In this document: in pieces, positions 9,201 through 18,900 of the stretch | Position numbering within the stretch: the first letter of the stretch is position 1 | Layout of the letters: each line of letters begins with the position of its first letter | Assembly (NCBI GenBank): GCA_938024995.1 | Contig: CALJDU010000067.1 | Location: forward strand, 1-42,655 | Origin: an uncultured bacterium | GTDB lineage: Bacteria > Myxococcota_A > Polyangia > Polyangiales > Houyiibacteriaceae | Length of the DNA stretch: 42,655 nucleotides | Direction: 5' to 3' | The notes under the pieces: generated by a model | What the model was told of the DNA's origin: nothing | What the model saw: only the letters and a program-made list of their open reading frames with translations | Databases searched by the model: none | Program-made: the position numbers and the translations under genes

Positions 9201-11137
9201 GCGAGGCTGTTGACGCCCAGCGCGGGCTGCGCGTTCTCGGTCGCGCGGAGCACGGCTTCTTGTGCGCGGCGCGCGTCGTCGTCGAAGACCGGGCGCGGGT
9301 GCACGATCGCGTGGCTCTTGAGGCCCGCGGAAGCGCCGAAGTCCCAGGCGGCGCGAGCGGCGTCGAAGGTCATCGCGAGGTCTCGACCCATCCCGACGTA
9401 CTGGCTGCCTTGTCCGGGGAAGAGGAACGCCACCTGTCCACCGCGCGGACCGAAGCCGAGCGCGATTCCGTCGGGCGTGTTGACGTTCTCACCACGCGCC
9501 GCGAGGTCGGCGGCGGTGCCGAGCTTGCGCACGAGGTCCGCCTCGTCTTTGGCGACGATGCCGGCGCGCGCGTGGGCGTTCGGGTCGAAGCGCGTCTGAG
9601 TGTCGAGCGCGAGGAACGAGAGCATGTCCTCGGCCGACGCGATCTGCGCGAGCTCGCGGCACTGGCGCGCGAGGGCATCGGCGCTCACCGCGGACAACGT
9701 GATGAGCTCGGACGAGAGCGCGCGCTTTTTCTTGGCGGCGCTCGGTCCCACGTACTCCTCGAGCGCGACGTGGAAGTTGCTCCCGCCGAACCCGAACGAG
9801 CTGACGGAGGCGCGTCGCGGGTGCTTGGCCCCGCTGATCCAGGGGCGCGCTTCGGTGTTCAAGTAGAACGGCGACGCCTCGATCGCGAGCTTCGGGTTGG
9901 GGCGGTCGATCTTGATCGTCGGCGGCAGGACTTTTTGGTGAAGCGCGAGAACCGTCTTCACGAGACCGGCGGCGCCGGCCGCGGCCTTGGTGTGACCGAT
10001 CTGCGACTTGACGGAGCCGAGCGCGCACCACTGGCGATCAGCGCGGCCCGCCTCGTTAAAGACCATCTCGAGGCCGCCAAACTCTGCAGCGTCTCCGGCT
10101 TTGGTACCGGTCCCGTGCGCCTCGACCAGCTCAACCGTTTCGGGTCCGTAGCCGGCCGCTTCGTAGGCGCGGCGGAGCGCCTTGGCCTGACCTTCGGGGA
10201 GCGGCGCGTACACGCTCTTGGCGCGCCCGTCGCTGCTGCTGCCGAGCCCGCGGATGACCGCGTAGATCGGATCGCGATCGCGCATCGCGTCTTCGTGTCG
10301 CTTGAGCGCGACCATGCCGATGCCTTCGCCCAGCATCGTCCCGTCGGCCGCGTCGCTGAACGGTCGGCAATCGCCCGATGCGCTGAGCGCGGGCGTCTTG
10401 CTGAAGCACATGTACATGAAGATGTCGTTCATCGTGTCGACGCCGCCGGCGATCACGAGATCGGACTGACCGAGTCGTAGCTCGTTGATGCCCATCGAGA
10501 GCGCCGAGAGCGTGGACGCGCAGGCCGCGTCGGTGACGCAGTTGGTCCCGCCAAGGTCGAGGCGATTGGCGATGCGACCGGCGACGACGTTGCCGAGCAA
10601 GCCAGGGAAGCTGCTCTCCTGCCACGAGACGTAGTGGTCACCGATTCGCTTACAGGCGTCGATGACCTGGCTCTCGCCGAGACCCATCTCGCGGAGCGCC
10701 TTCTCCCAGATCGGGCGCTGCAGCCGGCTGACCATGGAGGCCAAGAGCTCCTGCGCAGACGTGACCCCTAAGATGACGCTCGTGCGGTCTCGGTTGAACT
10801 TCCCGAGGTCGCCCCGAGTCGCGTCTTCAAGGACGCGCTTCGCGACGATCAGCGCGAGGAGCTGCGCCGTATCCGTCGCGGGGACGATGTTGGGCGGGAT
10901 GCCCCACTCCATCGGATCGAAGTCGACGTTCGGCAAGAACGCGCCGCGGTTGGCGTACGTCTTGTCCGGCGCCTTTGGATCTGCGTCGTAGTAGTCCTCG
11001 ACCAACCAGTGGGTCGGTGGGACGTCTGAGATCAGGTCGTTGCCGTTGAGAAGGTCTCGCCAGAAACCCGTCACGTCGACGGAACCGGGGAAGATGGCGC
11101 TGACGCCGACGACGGCGATGGAGGTACGTTCGGTCAT
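3212..11137 (-). CDS. pfaA: PUFA synthase subunit PfaA/Pfa2 (KS-MAT-7xACP-KR-DH)
   Basis: Iterative type I PUFA synthase core, 2641 aa. The start is the ATG at 11137, preceded by AGGATCTTC; a TTG seven codons upstream lacks a Shine-Dalgarno. Domains in order: ketosynthase (about 1-460; DAACAST, Cys206; EAHGTGT; QIGHTKAA); malonyl/acyltransferase (about 565-870; GHSFGE, Ser665); a Pro/Ala linker with the pre-ACP segment usual in PfaA; seven acyl carrier domains (about 1120-1867) with phosphopantetheine serines at 1156, 1274, 1378, 1484, 1597, 1710 and 1830; a ketoreductase (GGARGVT near 2101, Tyr2288 in YAMANE); and a C-terminal hotdog-like dehydratase with HxxxGxxxxP at 2398-2407. It works with PfaD and PfaC. 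Known families carry about 4-9 ACPs, so seven is within range. Product chain length cannot be read from the sequence. Confidence 0.96.
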   Translation of the reverse strand: MTERTSIAVVGVSAIFPGSVDVTGFWRDLLNGNDLISDVPPTHWLVEDYYDADPKAPDKTYANRGAFLPNVDFDPMEWGIPPNIVPATDTAQLLALIVAKRVLEDATRGDLGKFNRDRTSVILGVTSAQELLASMVSRLQRPIWEKALREMGLGESQVIDACKRIGDHYVSWQESSFPGLLGNVVAGRIANRLDLGGTNCVTDAACASTLSALSMGINELRLGQSDLVIAGGVDTMNDIFMYMCFSKTPALSASGDCRPFSDAADGTMLGEGIGMVALKRHEDAMRDRDPIYAVIRGLGSSSDGRAKSVYAPLPEGQAKALRRAYEAAGYGPETVELVEAHGTGTKAGDAAEFGGLEMVFNEAGRADRQWCALGSVKSQIGHTKAAAGAAGLVKTVLALHQKVLPPTIKIDRPNPKLAIEASPFYLNTEARPWISGAKHPRRASVSSFGFGGSNFHVALEEYVGPSAAKKKRALSSELITLSAVSADALARQCRELAQIASAEDMLSFLALDTQTRFDPNAHARAGIVAKDEADLVRKLGTAADLAARGENVNTPDGIALGFGPRGGQVAFLFPGQGSQYVGMGRDLAMTFDAARAAWDFGASAGLKSHAIVHPRPVFDDDARRAQEAVLRATENAQPALGVNSLALLGVLRAIGIEPAALAGHSFGEVVALHASGALTARDMLTVAETRGALMRDAARGTSGSMTAASADAQRLTALLAREGIRDVVIANDNAPNQVVLSGETRAIENVEQVLSNAGIRARRLPVATAFHSKIVAGSVPAFEQALAGIDVSAPRIPVFGNHAERYLGDADAVRRTLAHQIANPVRFVDQIRAMHDAGVRTFVEVGAGSVLTGLASRILGDRPHATVALDRRGADGVTMLHRGLARLAAAGVPMRPAALFNGFELPLDPREKKQPKLSISINGSNHGKPYPPKDGAAGRPGPNPDAPALTPPSVSPNTSTSTALSLEADHISAPISGAAAPDDKWLAAYLEIQRSTAQAHSDYQRMMVDAHQSFLQATQASMLAMLDGSGVEAPAAALPAVTVPAEVKAPTAPTLPGTPTSRKRDEDRVAAASIIPEDPSSNIVTAAAIELPRVEETPVAPSSLMSALQAQPAPVAAAPASGLTKVLLEVVADKTGYPEEMLGLEMDLEADLGVDSIKRVEILSAMRERVPSLPEVDPAELGQMRTLGEIVARYEGAPVAVAAAAPIAAPAALAPAPSLAPVVPSAGSHLGEPAPVATSTLTPIMLEIVAEKTGYPSEMLGLEMDLEADLGVDSIKRVEILSAMRERVPSLPEVDPAELGQMRTLGEIVARYEGSGIAAPAAAPVPAAPAAPAVAAPAPAAASTLTPIMLEIVAEKTGYPAEMLGLEMDLEADLGVDSIKRVEILSAMRERVPSLPEVDPAELGQMRTLGEIVARYEGPGAVHAAPAAAPVATPASAASVAAPASAEASTLTPIMLEIVAEKTGYPAEMLGLEMDLEADLGVDSIKRVEILSAMRERVPSLPEVDPAELGQMRTLGEIVARYEGPTAAPTSPTQQVTAVAVPAILSPSALAQSAPTASAAPSTLTPIMLEIVAEKTGYPAEMLGLDMDLEADLGVDSIKRVEILSAMRERVPSLPEVDPAELGQMRTLAEIVARYEGPTAPAPAVTSAPPPAPSDSTELYSEEPTNVLGTRNAAVTLTPIMLDIVAEKTGYPAEMIGLDMDLEADLGVDSIKRVEILSAVRERVPSLPEVDPSELGQMRTLAQIVARYEGPAPAVAAAPISASTLLASTPGEAYPHRVPRSAPTQSAPQAEPDYGALTSAMLEVVAEKTGYPAEMLGLDMDLEADLGVDSIKRVEILSALRERRPDLPEVDPAVLGQLRTLGEIVSTMDRSATVTLPSATGVLAPSPASALPQVARFELSVAPAPATGLAIPGIFTSPLILLNDGDGVAQALFAYLRDFGVAAEVHDTVPNNASAVVFLGAIRTGLDVASALSMNAKAFACAKALAPRLSTIGGLFVTVQDTGGDFGLSGSSRAWASGIPGLVKTAAQEWPKASVRAIDIDRAGRSIEHVAKAIGDELLHGGVGLEIGLRADGSRVTLKSTAATGSTGAIALGKRDVVVASGGARGVTAACLIELARSMQGRFLLLGRTPLFMEPDECRDATTDAELKRALLEQAKRNGEKITPRELGKTVRRILAAREVRETLQTIRTAGGEARYAACDVTDAADVSRVLAQARTDWGRIDAFVHGAGVLADRLIVDKTDEQFNLVFNTKVRGLVSLLHATRDDALKVIASFSSIAGRTGNQGQCDYAMANEVLNRVMSSEAARRSSCVVKSFGWGPWESGMVTPALREKFLAAGVPLIGLADGARRFVAELTRAREAVELVIGPTPQPGALAGAAPRPVELAVRVHRAHHPYLTSHQVKGTPVLPMVMVLDWFTTAAEVARPDDGPAEVFDFKMLRGVTLDSFESAGDVFRVRATQVGDEALLELHDEQGTVRYSAKARFGKLKRSFAPKASRLPSLAGPVYDGRTLFHGPDFQVLEGQPSVADEGAEAISIGVEGKGWRGSFHTDPALLDGGLQLALLWTRHVIGGSALPTAFESFRVHERGWSGPTRISLRARAAGGDRAISDLVFVASDGRVVFELTGVETFVLPGSRSAGPSARA
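5535..7775 (-). repeat. Seven tandem ACP-coding repeats in pfaA
   Basis: On the plus coordinates the ACPs lie at about 7551-7775 (ACP1), 7197-7425, 6884-7112, 6567-6795, 6228-6455, 5889-6115 and 5535-5755 (ACP7). All carry LGVDSIKRVEIL around the modified serine. ACP3 and ACP4 match at every residue of the roughly 75-residue core, ACP2 differs by one residue and ACP5 by two. ACP1, ACP6 and ACP7 are more diverged. The Ala/Pro linkers between them differ in length (serine spacing 104-120 residues) and sequence. Confidence 0.95.
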
Positions 11138-11158
11138 GAAGATCCTGCGTTCGGACAA

Positions 11159-11179
11159 CGTCCCTGCGAGCCAGGGACG
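11159..11179 (-). promoter_or_regulatory. Hairpin between pfaD stop and pfaA ribosome site
   Basis: A perfect 8-bp stem (11159-11166 with 11172-11179) and 5-nt loop lies in the 62-bp gap between pfaD and pfaA, about 20 bases before the pfaA start. No T-run follows it on the minus strand, so it is not a standard terminator. It could be an mRNA processing or stability element that tunes the ratio of the two subunits; that role is inference. Confidence 0.4.
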
Positions 11180-11199
11180 CGTGGGGTCACGAAGAAAAA

Positions 11200-12801
11200 C
11201 TAGCTAAGCGGTCGGGGCACAAATCGGAACGCGGTCGAGGGGACCGGCACGCCGTAGGTGCGGAGCTGCTGGGCCCGCGTGATGACCGCGGCGCCTTCTA
11301 AGAGGTTGTAGGCGATCTGAACGACGTTGCGGCTCTCGGGCTCTTCGAGGAAGGTGCCCTTGGTCCAGTCGTTGAACGCGCCCATCGCGGGGCCGCACCA
11401 GATCTGGAAGTCGAGTCGGCGCTCCGGGTGCCCCGCGATCGCCCATTTGCTCGACAGCCCGAGGTACCAGCGGAAGACCAGCGCCATCTTGTGCTTCGGC
11501 TCCCGCTCCGCGCGCTCAAGTTCACGAGGGTCACGCTCCTTGAAGAAGGCAGCGGTCCGCTCCCAGATCGAATCAACGGTCTCGCCGAGGACCTGGCGCT
11601 CGAGCTTCTGGCGATAGGCGTCGGGCATCGCCTCGAGAGAGGCGTGGTTCACGTAGGCATCGTAGAGACGAAGCGCGCGCGGACCGAACATCGTGCCGCG
11701 CTTGAGCACCTGCACCTTCACGCCCAGCTCAAACATGTCGGCCGCGGGGGCCATGATCACGTCCGCGAGCGAGGCCTGCGCGAGGAGCTTCTTCCCTTGC
11801 GGGGACAAGCCTGACTCAATCGCGCCTTGGTTGACCGAACCGGTCAAGACGTACGCCGCGCCGAGGGCGAACGCGGAGGCCACCGAGGTCGGCGTCCCGA
11901 GGCCGCCGGCTGCGCCCACGCGCACTGGGCGTGAGTACCCGAACTTCTGGACGAGCTCGTCGCGGAGCTTCGTGATGATCGGGAAGACCGCGCCGAGGGG
12001 CTGGTTGTCCGTGTGACCGCCCGAGTCGGACTCGACGGTGATGTCTTCTGCGATGGGGACGCGCTTCGCGAGCGCCGCTTCGGCTTCCGTAATCGCGCCC
12101 TCGGCCACCAACGCGTTGAGCATCGCCGTTGGCGCGGGAGACATCATGCGGCGCGCCACCTCGGGCCGGCTCACCTTCGCGAAGACGTAGTTGTCTCGTT
12201 TGATCTCGCCGTCGACGACGCGGATGCCGCTGACGGCGTAGCGCACCAGCGCGGACGTGACGTCCATGTAGGCCGACGCGGAGACCCGTCGCACGCATCG
12301 GCGGACGAAGAGATCCGAAACGGCTCGCTCCAGCTCGGGCTCATTCGGCGAGTGAATCAGGTTCGCGCCGTACGCGGCGCCCGCGGGGAGGCCTGCTTCG
12401 ATGCGATCAAGTCCCGCGATCACCTGGTCCGGCGTGAGGCCCGCGGAGCCGAAGAAGCCGAGCATCTTCGCGCGCGCCATCGCGATGACGAGATCCGAGG
12501 TCGCGATCCCGTTGGCCATCGCGCCCGCGACGTACGGAAAGCGAACTCCGTGGGTCTCGTTGAACGAGCGATCGCCGAGCCACTCTGGATAGAGCGGAGG
12601 GAGCGAACCCAAAACCGGATGCGGAGGAGACGCGTCTCGTCCTACGTCGCCGCCGAGGGCGACTCCGATCACGCCGCGCGCTCCGTCTCGGACCACGTGG
12701 ATGGGCTGACGAATTTCCGCGATGGCGCGGACCAATCCGTCGGGTGAAAATGCGGGCGCTGTCTTGCCCGTCCAACTGGCTACCTGTGCGAGATCACTCA
12801 T
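11200..12801 (-). CDS. pfaD: PUFA synthase enoyl reductase PfaD/Pfa1
   Basis: First gene of the operon, 533 aa, the usual length for PfaD. It is a flavin-dependent trans-acting enoyl reductase of the nitronate monooxygenase/FabK-like TIM-barrel family and reduces enoyl intermediates on the PfaA carriers. Visible signatures are ETHGVRFPYVAGAMANGI near residue 85, ESDSGGHTDNQPLGAVFP near residue 255 with the conserved histidine, and VRVGAAGGLGTP near 290, a flavin-phosphate-binding type loop. The C-terminal third (FKERDP, FRWYLGLSSKWA) is specific to PfaD. The ATG at 12801 has no recognisable Shine-Dalgarno; it sits at the edge of an inverted repeat. The order ER first, then KS-MAT-ACP, then KS-CLF is the arrangement described for myxobacterial pfa1-pfa2-pfa3. 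Confidence 0.95.
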   Translation of the reverse strand: MSDLAQVASWTGKTAPAFSPDGLVRAIAEIRQPIHVVRDGARGVIGVALGGDVGRDASPPHPVLGSLPPLYPEWLGDRSFNETHGVRFPYVAGAMANGIATSDLVIAMARAKMLGFFGSAGLTPDQVIAGLDRIEAGLPAGAAYGANLIHSPNEPELERAVSDLFVRRCVRRVSASAYMDVTSALVRYAVSGIRVVDGEIKRDNYVFAKVSRPEVARRMMSPAPTAMLNALVAEGAITEAEAALAKRVPIAEDITVESDSGGHTDNQPLGAVFPIITKLRDELVQKFGYSRPVRVGAAGGLGTPTSVASAFALGAAYVLTGSVNQGAIESGLSPQGKKLLAQASLADVIMAPAADMFELGVKVQVLKRGTMFGPRALRLYDAYVNHASLEAMPDAYRQKLERQVLGETVDSIWERTAAFFKERDPRELERAEREPKHKMALVFRWYLGLSSKWAIAGHPERRLDFQIWCGPAMGAFNDWTKGTFLEEPESRNVVQIAYNLLEGAAVITRAQQLRTYGVPVPSTAFRFVPRPLS

Positions 12802-12870
12802 GACACACCGGCGGTGTACCGCGCGCGGTCGGGGCGGTGTGTCATCGTTTCGTCATGACGCGGTGTGTCG
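12801..12870 (-). promoter_or_regulatory. Inverted and direct repeats upstream of pfaD (candidate operator)
   Basis: TGACACACCG at 12801-12810 is matched by its exact complement CGGTGTGTCA at 12835-12844, and CGGTGTGTCG recurs at 12861-12870. A further CGGTGT at 12812-12817 makes a small palindrome with ACACCG at 12805-12810. A perfect palindrome CGTCATGACG lies at 12851-12860. The first arm ends on the A of the pfaD start codon, so the repeat could act as a protein-binding site on DNA or as an mRNA hairpin over the initiation region. Confidence 0.45.
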
Positions 12871-12966
12871 CGAAGAAAGCCGAGAAATCTCCGCCTTCAC
12901 GGACCCGACACCAGGACGTCGCTGTGCGAAGTCGCTCGCTGCCGAGTCCGTGATCACGAGGGTCGC

Positions 12967-15900
12967 TTAGCGCCTACGCCGTCGAACGACACAGAGCGCG
13001 ATGAGCAACAAGAGGCGGGTGGGCGCCCCGCCCGTTTGGGGTGACGCAGCGCAGAGCGCGCCGCCCGAGAATCCACCGTCGTCGTCCCCGGTGAGCTCGG
13101 GATCCAGATAGTCGGGGACGCCGTTGTCGTCTTCGTCCGTCGCGTCGCTGGGGTCGCCGTCGCTGTTCGCGTCAGGCGTCTCGTCCGCGGTCGGGATCCC
13201 GTCGCCGTCGTCGTCATCATCAAGGTAATCCGGCGCGCCGTCTCCGTCGGTGTCTTGCGCGGTCGGGTTCTCGAAGCGCGTCCACACTCCGTCGCCGTCA
13301 TCGTCACGGTCGCGCCAGTCGGGGGCGCCGTCTTCGTCGGTGTCGGGCTCGCTCGGAGCGGCCGCGTAAGCGTCGTCGATCCCATCGCCATCGACGTCGT
13401 CTCCGCTCGGCGCGACGTCAGCTTCGCCGTCCGCGTCAGCGTCGTGTGCCTCGACGGCGTCCGGAACCGTGTCGTCATCACTGTCGAGGTCCAAGAAGTC
13501 GGGCACGCCGTCTTCGTCCGTGTCGACGACCGCGTGAGGAGTACCGCCGGCGTCGGGATCGACGACGTCGTAGAGCCCGTCCATGTCGATGTCGGCCGGG
13601 GCGTCGACGCGTCCGTCACCGTCGGCGTCCAACGTATCGTTGTCGTCGTCTGCCTCTCTCACGTCGCGGAGGCCATCGCCGTCCGCGTCGAGGTCGAGCT
13701 TGTCCGCGATGCCGTCGCCGTCCGTGTCGGGCGGGGCGAGCCCCCCGAGGATGGCGGGATCGCTGTCGTCATCGTCGAACGCCGCGGCCACGCCGTCGCC
13801 GTCCGCATCGGTGGCGTCGTCTGCGCGGCCGTCGCGATCCATGTCCGCGCCGATGGCGCCGGTCTCCCAGGTATCGGGGATGCCGTCGTTGTCGGAGTCG
13901 AGGTCGAGGCGATCGACGATGCCGTCGCCGTCGGAATCGCCGTCCTCATCTCCACCCTCGTCGATGGTCAGGGTGCCGTCGTTGTCGTCGTCCGCGTCGA
14001 GGTAGTCGGGCGTTCCGTCGCCGTCGCTGTCGACGCAGTCGGGGCCAGGTGGGCGAACATCGGGACACTCTACGAGATCCGGGACGCCGTCCATGTCGCT
14101 GTCGTTCGGCGAGAAGCCGGGGTCGAGGTAGTCGAGCAGGTCGTTGTCATCGAGGTCGCCGTCTTCTTCCGGTCGGCTGTCCTCGGCTCCGTCGTCCGCG
14201 CCGTCGCCGTCGCTGTCGGTGTCGAACCAGTTGGGGAGACCGTCCCCGTCGACATCGTCGCCGCTCGCTGCCGGGCCGTCGTACTCCATCGCGTCGATGA
14301 CCTCCGTCGCGGTCAACACGCCGTCGTCGTCGTCGTCTTCATCTTGGAAGTCGGGCTCGCCATCTTCGTCGAGGTCAGGGGTCGCGGCCGGGGTGCCCAT
14401 CGCGTCGGGGTCGAACGCATCGTCGAGTCCATCCTCGTCGGCGTCGGTACCGCTCGGCGCGACGTCTGCGACGCCGTCATGGTCCGCGTCGTGTCCCTCG
14501 AGCGCGTCGGGCAAGCCGTCATCGTCGGCGTCGATGTCCAAGAAGTCAGGGCCGTCTGTCCCATCGGTGTTGGGGAGCGGAAGTGGCGCAGCTTCCACGC
14601 TGTCGGCCAAGCCGTTACCGTTGATGTCTTCAAAGGTGTCGACCACACCGTCGCCGTCGTCTTCGCCGCCTGCCTCGATGATGTCCGTGATCCCGTCGCC
14701 GTCCGCGTCGAGGTCGAGGTGGTTCGCGATGCCGTCGCCGTCCATGTCGATCTCAGGCGGCAACGCGTCGCAGATGCCGTCGCTGTCGTCGTCCGCGCAG
14801 TCGACCACCGAAGGATCTTGGAAGTCGATCACGCCGTCGCCGTCTTCGTCCGCGGCGAGCCCAACATCGCCGAGCTCCGCGGCGTCGGGAATGCCGTCAT
14901 TGTCGTCGTCGAGGTCTTCGTCATCGGGGACGCCGTCCATGTCCGCGTCGGGCTGTACGCAGACGCTGTCTTCGCAGAGCTCGGTGCCGGCGCAGTCCGC
15001 GGTCACCAGGCACTCCACGCACTCGCGCGCGTCGAGGTCACAGAGCGGGGTGGCGGTGCCGGCGCAGTCGCTCACGTCGTCGCAGCCGGGCACGCAGGTG
15101 TTGCCCGCGCCGCAGACCTCGCCCATCTCAGGACAGTCCGCGTCGACGATGCACCCGACGCAGCTTGGTGCCATTCCAACCGCGTCGAGGCAGACGGGCT
15201 CGTCCATCTCGCAGCCGTTGTCGAGCCCCGCGGGAGAGGGGTCGCTGTCCTCGCAGGCGACGCAGGTGTGGGTCACCCCGGTCGTGTCGCAGACCGGTCC
15301 GATCGCCGCGACGACTTCGCAGCCGCTGTCCGTTCCGGCGACCATGTTGTCGACGCAGGGCTGGCAGGCGGTTCCCGGGGTCCCTGGTCCGGCGGCGCCG
15401 TCACAGATCGGCGCGGTGCCGAGGCACCCGTTGTCGATGCCGGACCCGCTCGCGGTGTCCGTGCAGGTGACGCAGGTGTTCATCTCGCAGACACCCTCGG
15501 TGCAGTCAGCGCTCACCAAGCACTCCTCGCAGGCCGCGGTCGTGGGGTCGCAGATCGGAGCCGCCATCATGCATCCGGAATCCGTCACCCCCGGACCTGC
15601 GTCGTCGACGCAGCCGGAGCAGGAGCCGGACCCGTCACAGACGCCGCCTACGCACATGACGCCCGCGACGACCGGTGTCGTGGAGCAGGCGTTGGCGAGG
15701 CAGGTATCTGTTGTGCAGTCGTTCGCGTCGTCGCACTCCGCGGCGGTCACGCACTCGACGCAGCTCGGCATCGCCGCGCCGTCGCAGACGCCGCCCATGC
15801 ACATGGTGCCGGCCGGGAACGGCAGGGAGGAACACGCGCCGCTCACGCAGCTGTCAGTGGTGCATGCGTTTCCGTCGTCACACTGGACCGCGGTCACACA

Positions 15901-18900
15901 CTCGACGCAGCTCGGCACCGCGGCGCCGTCACAAACACCACCCGCGCACATCGTCCCGGCCATGGCGGGGGAGTTGACGCAGGCGTTGCTCACGCAGGCG
16001 TCATCGGTGCACTCGTCTCCGTCGTCGCACGCGGCGTCCGCGACGCACTCCACACAGGCGGGCGCGGCGACGTCTCCGTTGCACACGCCGCCCGCGCACA
16101 TCGCGCCTTCGCTGCGGGGACCGAAGAGCGCGACCTCGCGCCAGTGCGGTTCCCAGCTCTCCGCCCCGGTGGGGTCAGCGCCGCGGATGATCAGATCAAA
16201 GCTGGCGATGTTCTCGAAGGTGGACCCGAGGTCGACCGTCGTCGTGGTCAAGCCGAGGTTCGGCCGGATGTTCGCCAAACGGATCAGCTCGCCTCCCGCG
16301 CCGTCGCGGATCACGACGTCCATCAACGAGATGCCGTTGTCGGTTCGAACCGCGACATCGTTCCAGAGCGTGAACGCCTTCGCGGAGACCGGCGCGCTGA
16401 ACGTGTAGCTGACCACCGTCGGGAACGGCAGCGTGGGGTCGCCGAGTGGCGGCGCGTAGCCGGAGTTGCGGTCGACGCGCCGATCGTAGGTCTCCTCGAT
16501 CGGGAAGTCGGCGCGCCGCGGCAGCGTTGGCATTGAGGTGGCGCCCGTCGGCGTGTGCCACTCCCACGCGCACTCGTTCACGCACGTCCCGCTGGTGCGG
16601 TCACAGACGCCGTCACCTGCGCAGTGCGCGTCGTCGGCGCACGAGACACAGATCGACCCGCTCGAGATCTCGGTGTCGCAATGCGGAGCGCTCGCGTCAC
16701 ACCCGTTGTCGATCCCGCCGGCGGACGAGTCGAGGCAGGCCGGCGCTTCGAAGCACGAGAACGCGCTGAGCGCGGTCGGCGAAGAGAGGAAGCCGCGGCA
16801 GCCCGGGATCGTGATCGGGTAAACGGTGAAGACCGCGCCGCCGCTGAAGAGGTCGGGATCCTCGACGACGCACATGCGGCCGGACTCCCACTGCGTCAGA
16901 TACATCTTCCCGTCCGGGGCGAGCTGCAGGCTGGAGCCGAGCCCCGTGTCCGGGCACTGACCGACCAAGGTTCGCGCGCCGCTGATGACGTCGTAGCGAT
17001 AGACGCGGCCGGTCCCGTTGACCCCGAGGCTACCGCCGGACGAGACGTAGAGCTGACGACCGGTCGGCGAGAACGCGATCCCGTACGCGATCGGATCGGG
17101 GAACACGCCGAGCGTTCGCGCGTTGCTGAGCGCGCCGGTGGTCGGATCGAAATCCATCACGACGACGTTGGTCGCGACGGTCGTGGTGGAGACGAACGCG
17201 ATCATTCGGCTGTCGGCGCTGGCCACGATGGCGGCGATGCCCGCCGAGTGGAACGAGACCGCGCCGAGGAGACCGTCGAAGGGAGTCGCCGCGCCGATCC
17301 CCGCGGAGGTCACGGGCGAGACCAACATTCGCTTGCCGGAGGGTTGGTATCCAATGAGCCAGTAGTCCGTCTCGTTGTCGTGCGGTACCGCGGCGAGACC
17401 TTCACCGCTTGAGCCGAAACCGCCGATCAACGCGGGCGTCCCGACCTGGGCGCCCGGCCCGGTCGCGAGGTCGAACTCGGTGTAGCGCGCGGCGTTGATG
17501 ATGTTGAAGTTGCCGACCACGAAGTAGCGGTCGGGGTTGCCCGGGCGCGGGAAGATGACGCCGGAGTTCTTCGTGGACGGGTTGCCGCCGAGGTTGCTCG
17601 TGCTGATGATCGCGCCGGCGCCGTTGTAGGCGCGGATGCCGTCCGTGTAGAGGAGGAGCTCTCCGGTCTGCGGGTCGCTGAAGGTCGCGACGCCCTCGGT
17701 TGTGTTGATGGTCGCGCCGCCGGAAGGCGACACCGTGAGATCGCCATCCCACGACAGGCGGCAGGAGTCGCCGAAGACCCAGTTGTCGAAGTGACGTGAG
17801 CGAGGCGTGCATCGCGCAGCGCCGCCACATCGCGTGCACTGAGGCGCGCTCGCGGTGCACCCGTCATCGACGCCGTAGCTGTCATCGATGCAGGCGTCAC
17901 CGGTCGTGACCGAGAAGCCAAGCGTGTGGATGAAGGCGTACTCGGCGCTGCTGACCGCGTAGCGGATCCGGTGCTTGTCGGTCCCGACGGTCAACGCGCT
18001 GGACGCGTCCATGACGTCGAGATCAAGACCGGTGTAGCCGCCCGCCGCCCCCATGAAGGTGGTGCGCGGAGGCGGGTTGGCGCCGGCGGGGATCACGCCG
18101 AGGACCGAGCGGGATCCGTTGTAGGCGTTGCCGGCGGGGTTCCACATATCGTTGAGCGCGGTGCCGTCGACCTCATAGCCTTCGCCGCCCGCCCAACCGA
18201 TCTGTCCGTTCGTCATGTGGAACGTCATCTCCGCGGTCGCGCCGTCTGGAACCGGGACGCGTTGCACGTCGATGATCTGTTCGTTGACGCCGGCCGTGCC
18301 GTAGACCGGGAGGTCGACCGCGTAGACCCGGATCGCGCGGACCGGATCGCTCGCGCGTTCAAACACCACGTGCAGCACCCATGCGCAGTCCATGCTGCCG
18401 TCCGCGATGTTGGCGGTGATGACCGTCGTGTTCATCGCAGCTGGCGCGTTCGCGCGGACCTGCGTTGTGACATCGGCCCACGCCCACTTCTGCGTGATGC
18501 CGCTGAGCGTGCTCGTGCCGACCTCGTCTGCGCCCACGTTCATCGAGGAGCCGCCGACCGTGAAGCGAGCTCGCGTCATCGAGGCGTCCGCCGGGTTGAT
18601 CGGGTAACGGTTCGGCGCGCCTCGCGTGCCGTTGATCTCTTGGTTCCAATAGAGGACCGCTCTGACGATCGTCGCGCCCACGGGCACCGCGAGCACGTCC
18701 GACGAGCTGTCGGTGGAGCCGCCGTCGCTGTCGACATCGTAGACGGTCGGGTTGAGCGTTCCGGGGTTGCCCGGTGTGTTTTGGTTGTGACCTCCAATGG
18801 AGATCAGGCCGCCGTGGATGTACTCGGGGTCGGTGTCGGTCGGGTAGATCAACACCTGTGCGTCGACACCGACCGGCGCGAGCACGACGAGACAAACGAG

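Noticed and set aside
8081..10480. 799-codon open frame on the plus strand opposite pfaA
   Set aside because: Arg- and Val-rich shadow of the KS-MAT coding region with no ribosome site and no recognisable motif.
12949..12958. Perfect palindrome CGTGATCACG before the end of the TSP3 gene
   Set aside because: Ten-base palindromes occur about forty times by chance in this length; nothing else marks the site.
13255..16536. 1093-codon open frame on the plus strand
   Set aside because: It is antisense to the TSP3 gene. GAC/GTC-rich repeat codons with high GC at third positions leave the opposite frame open, and its translation is a low-complexity Val/Arg/Asp product with no domain.
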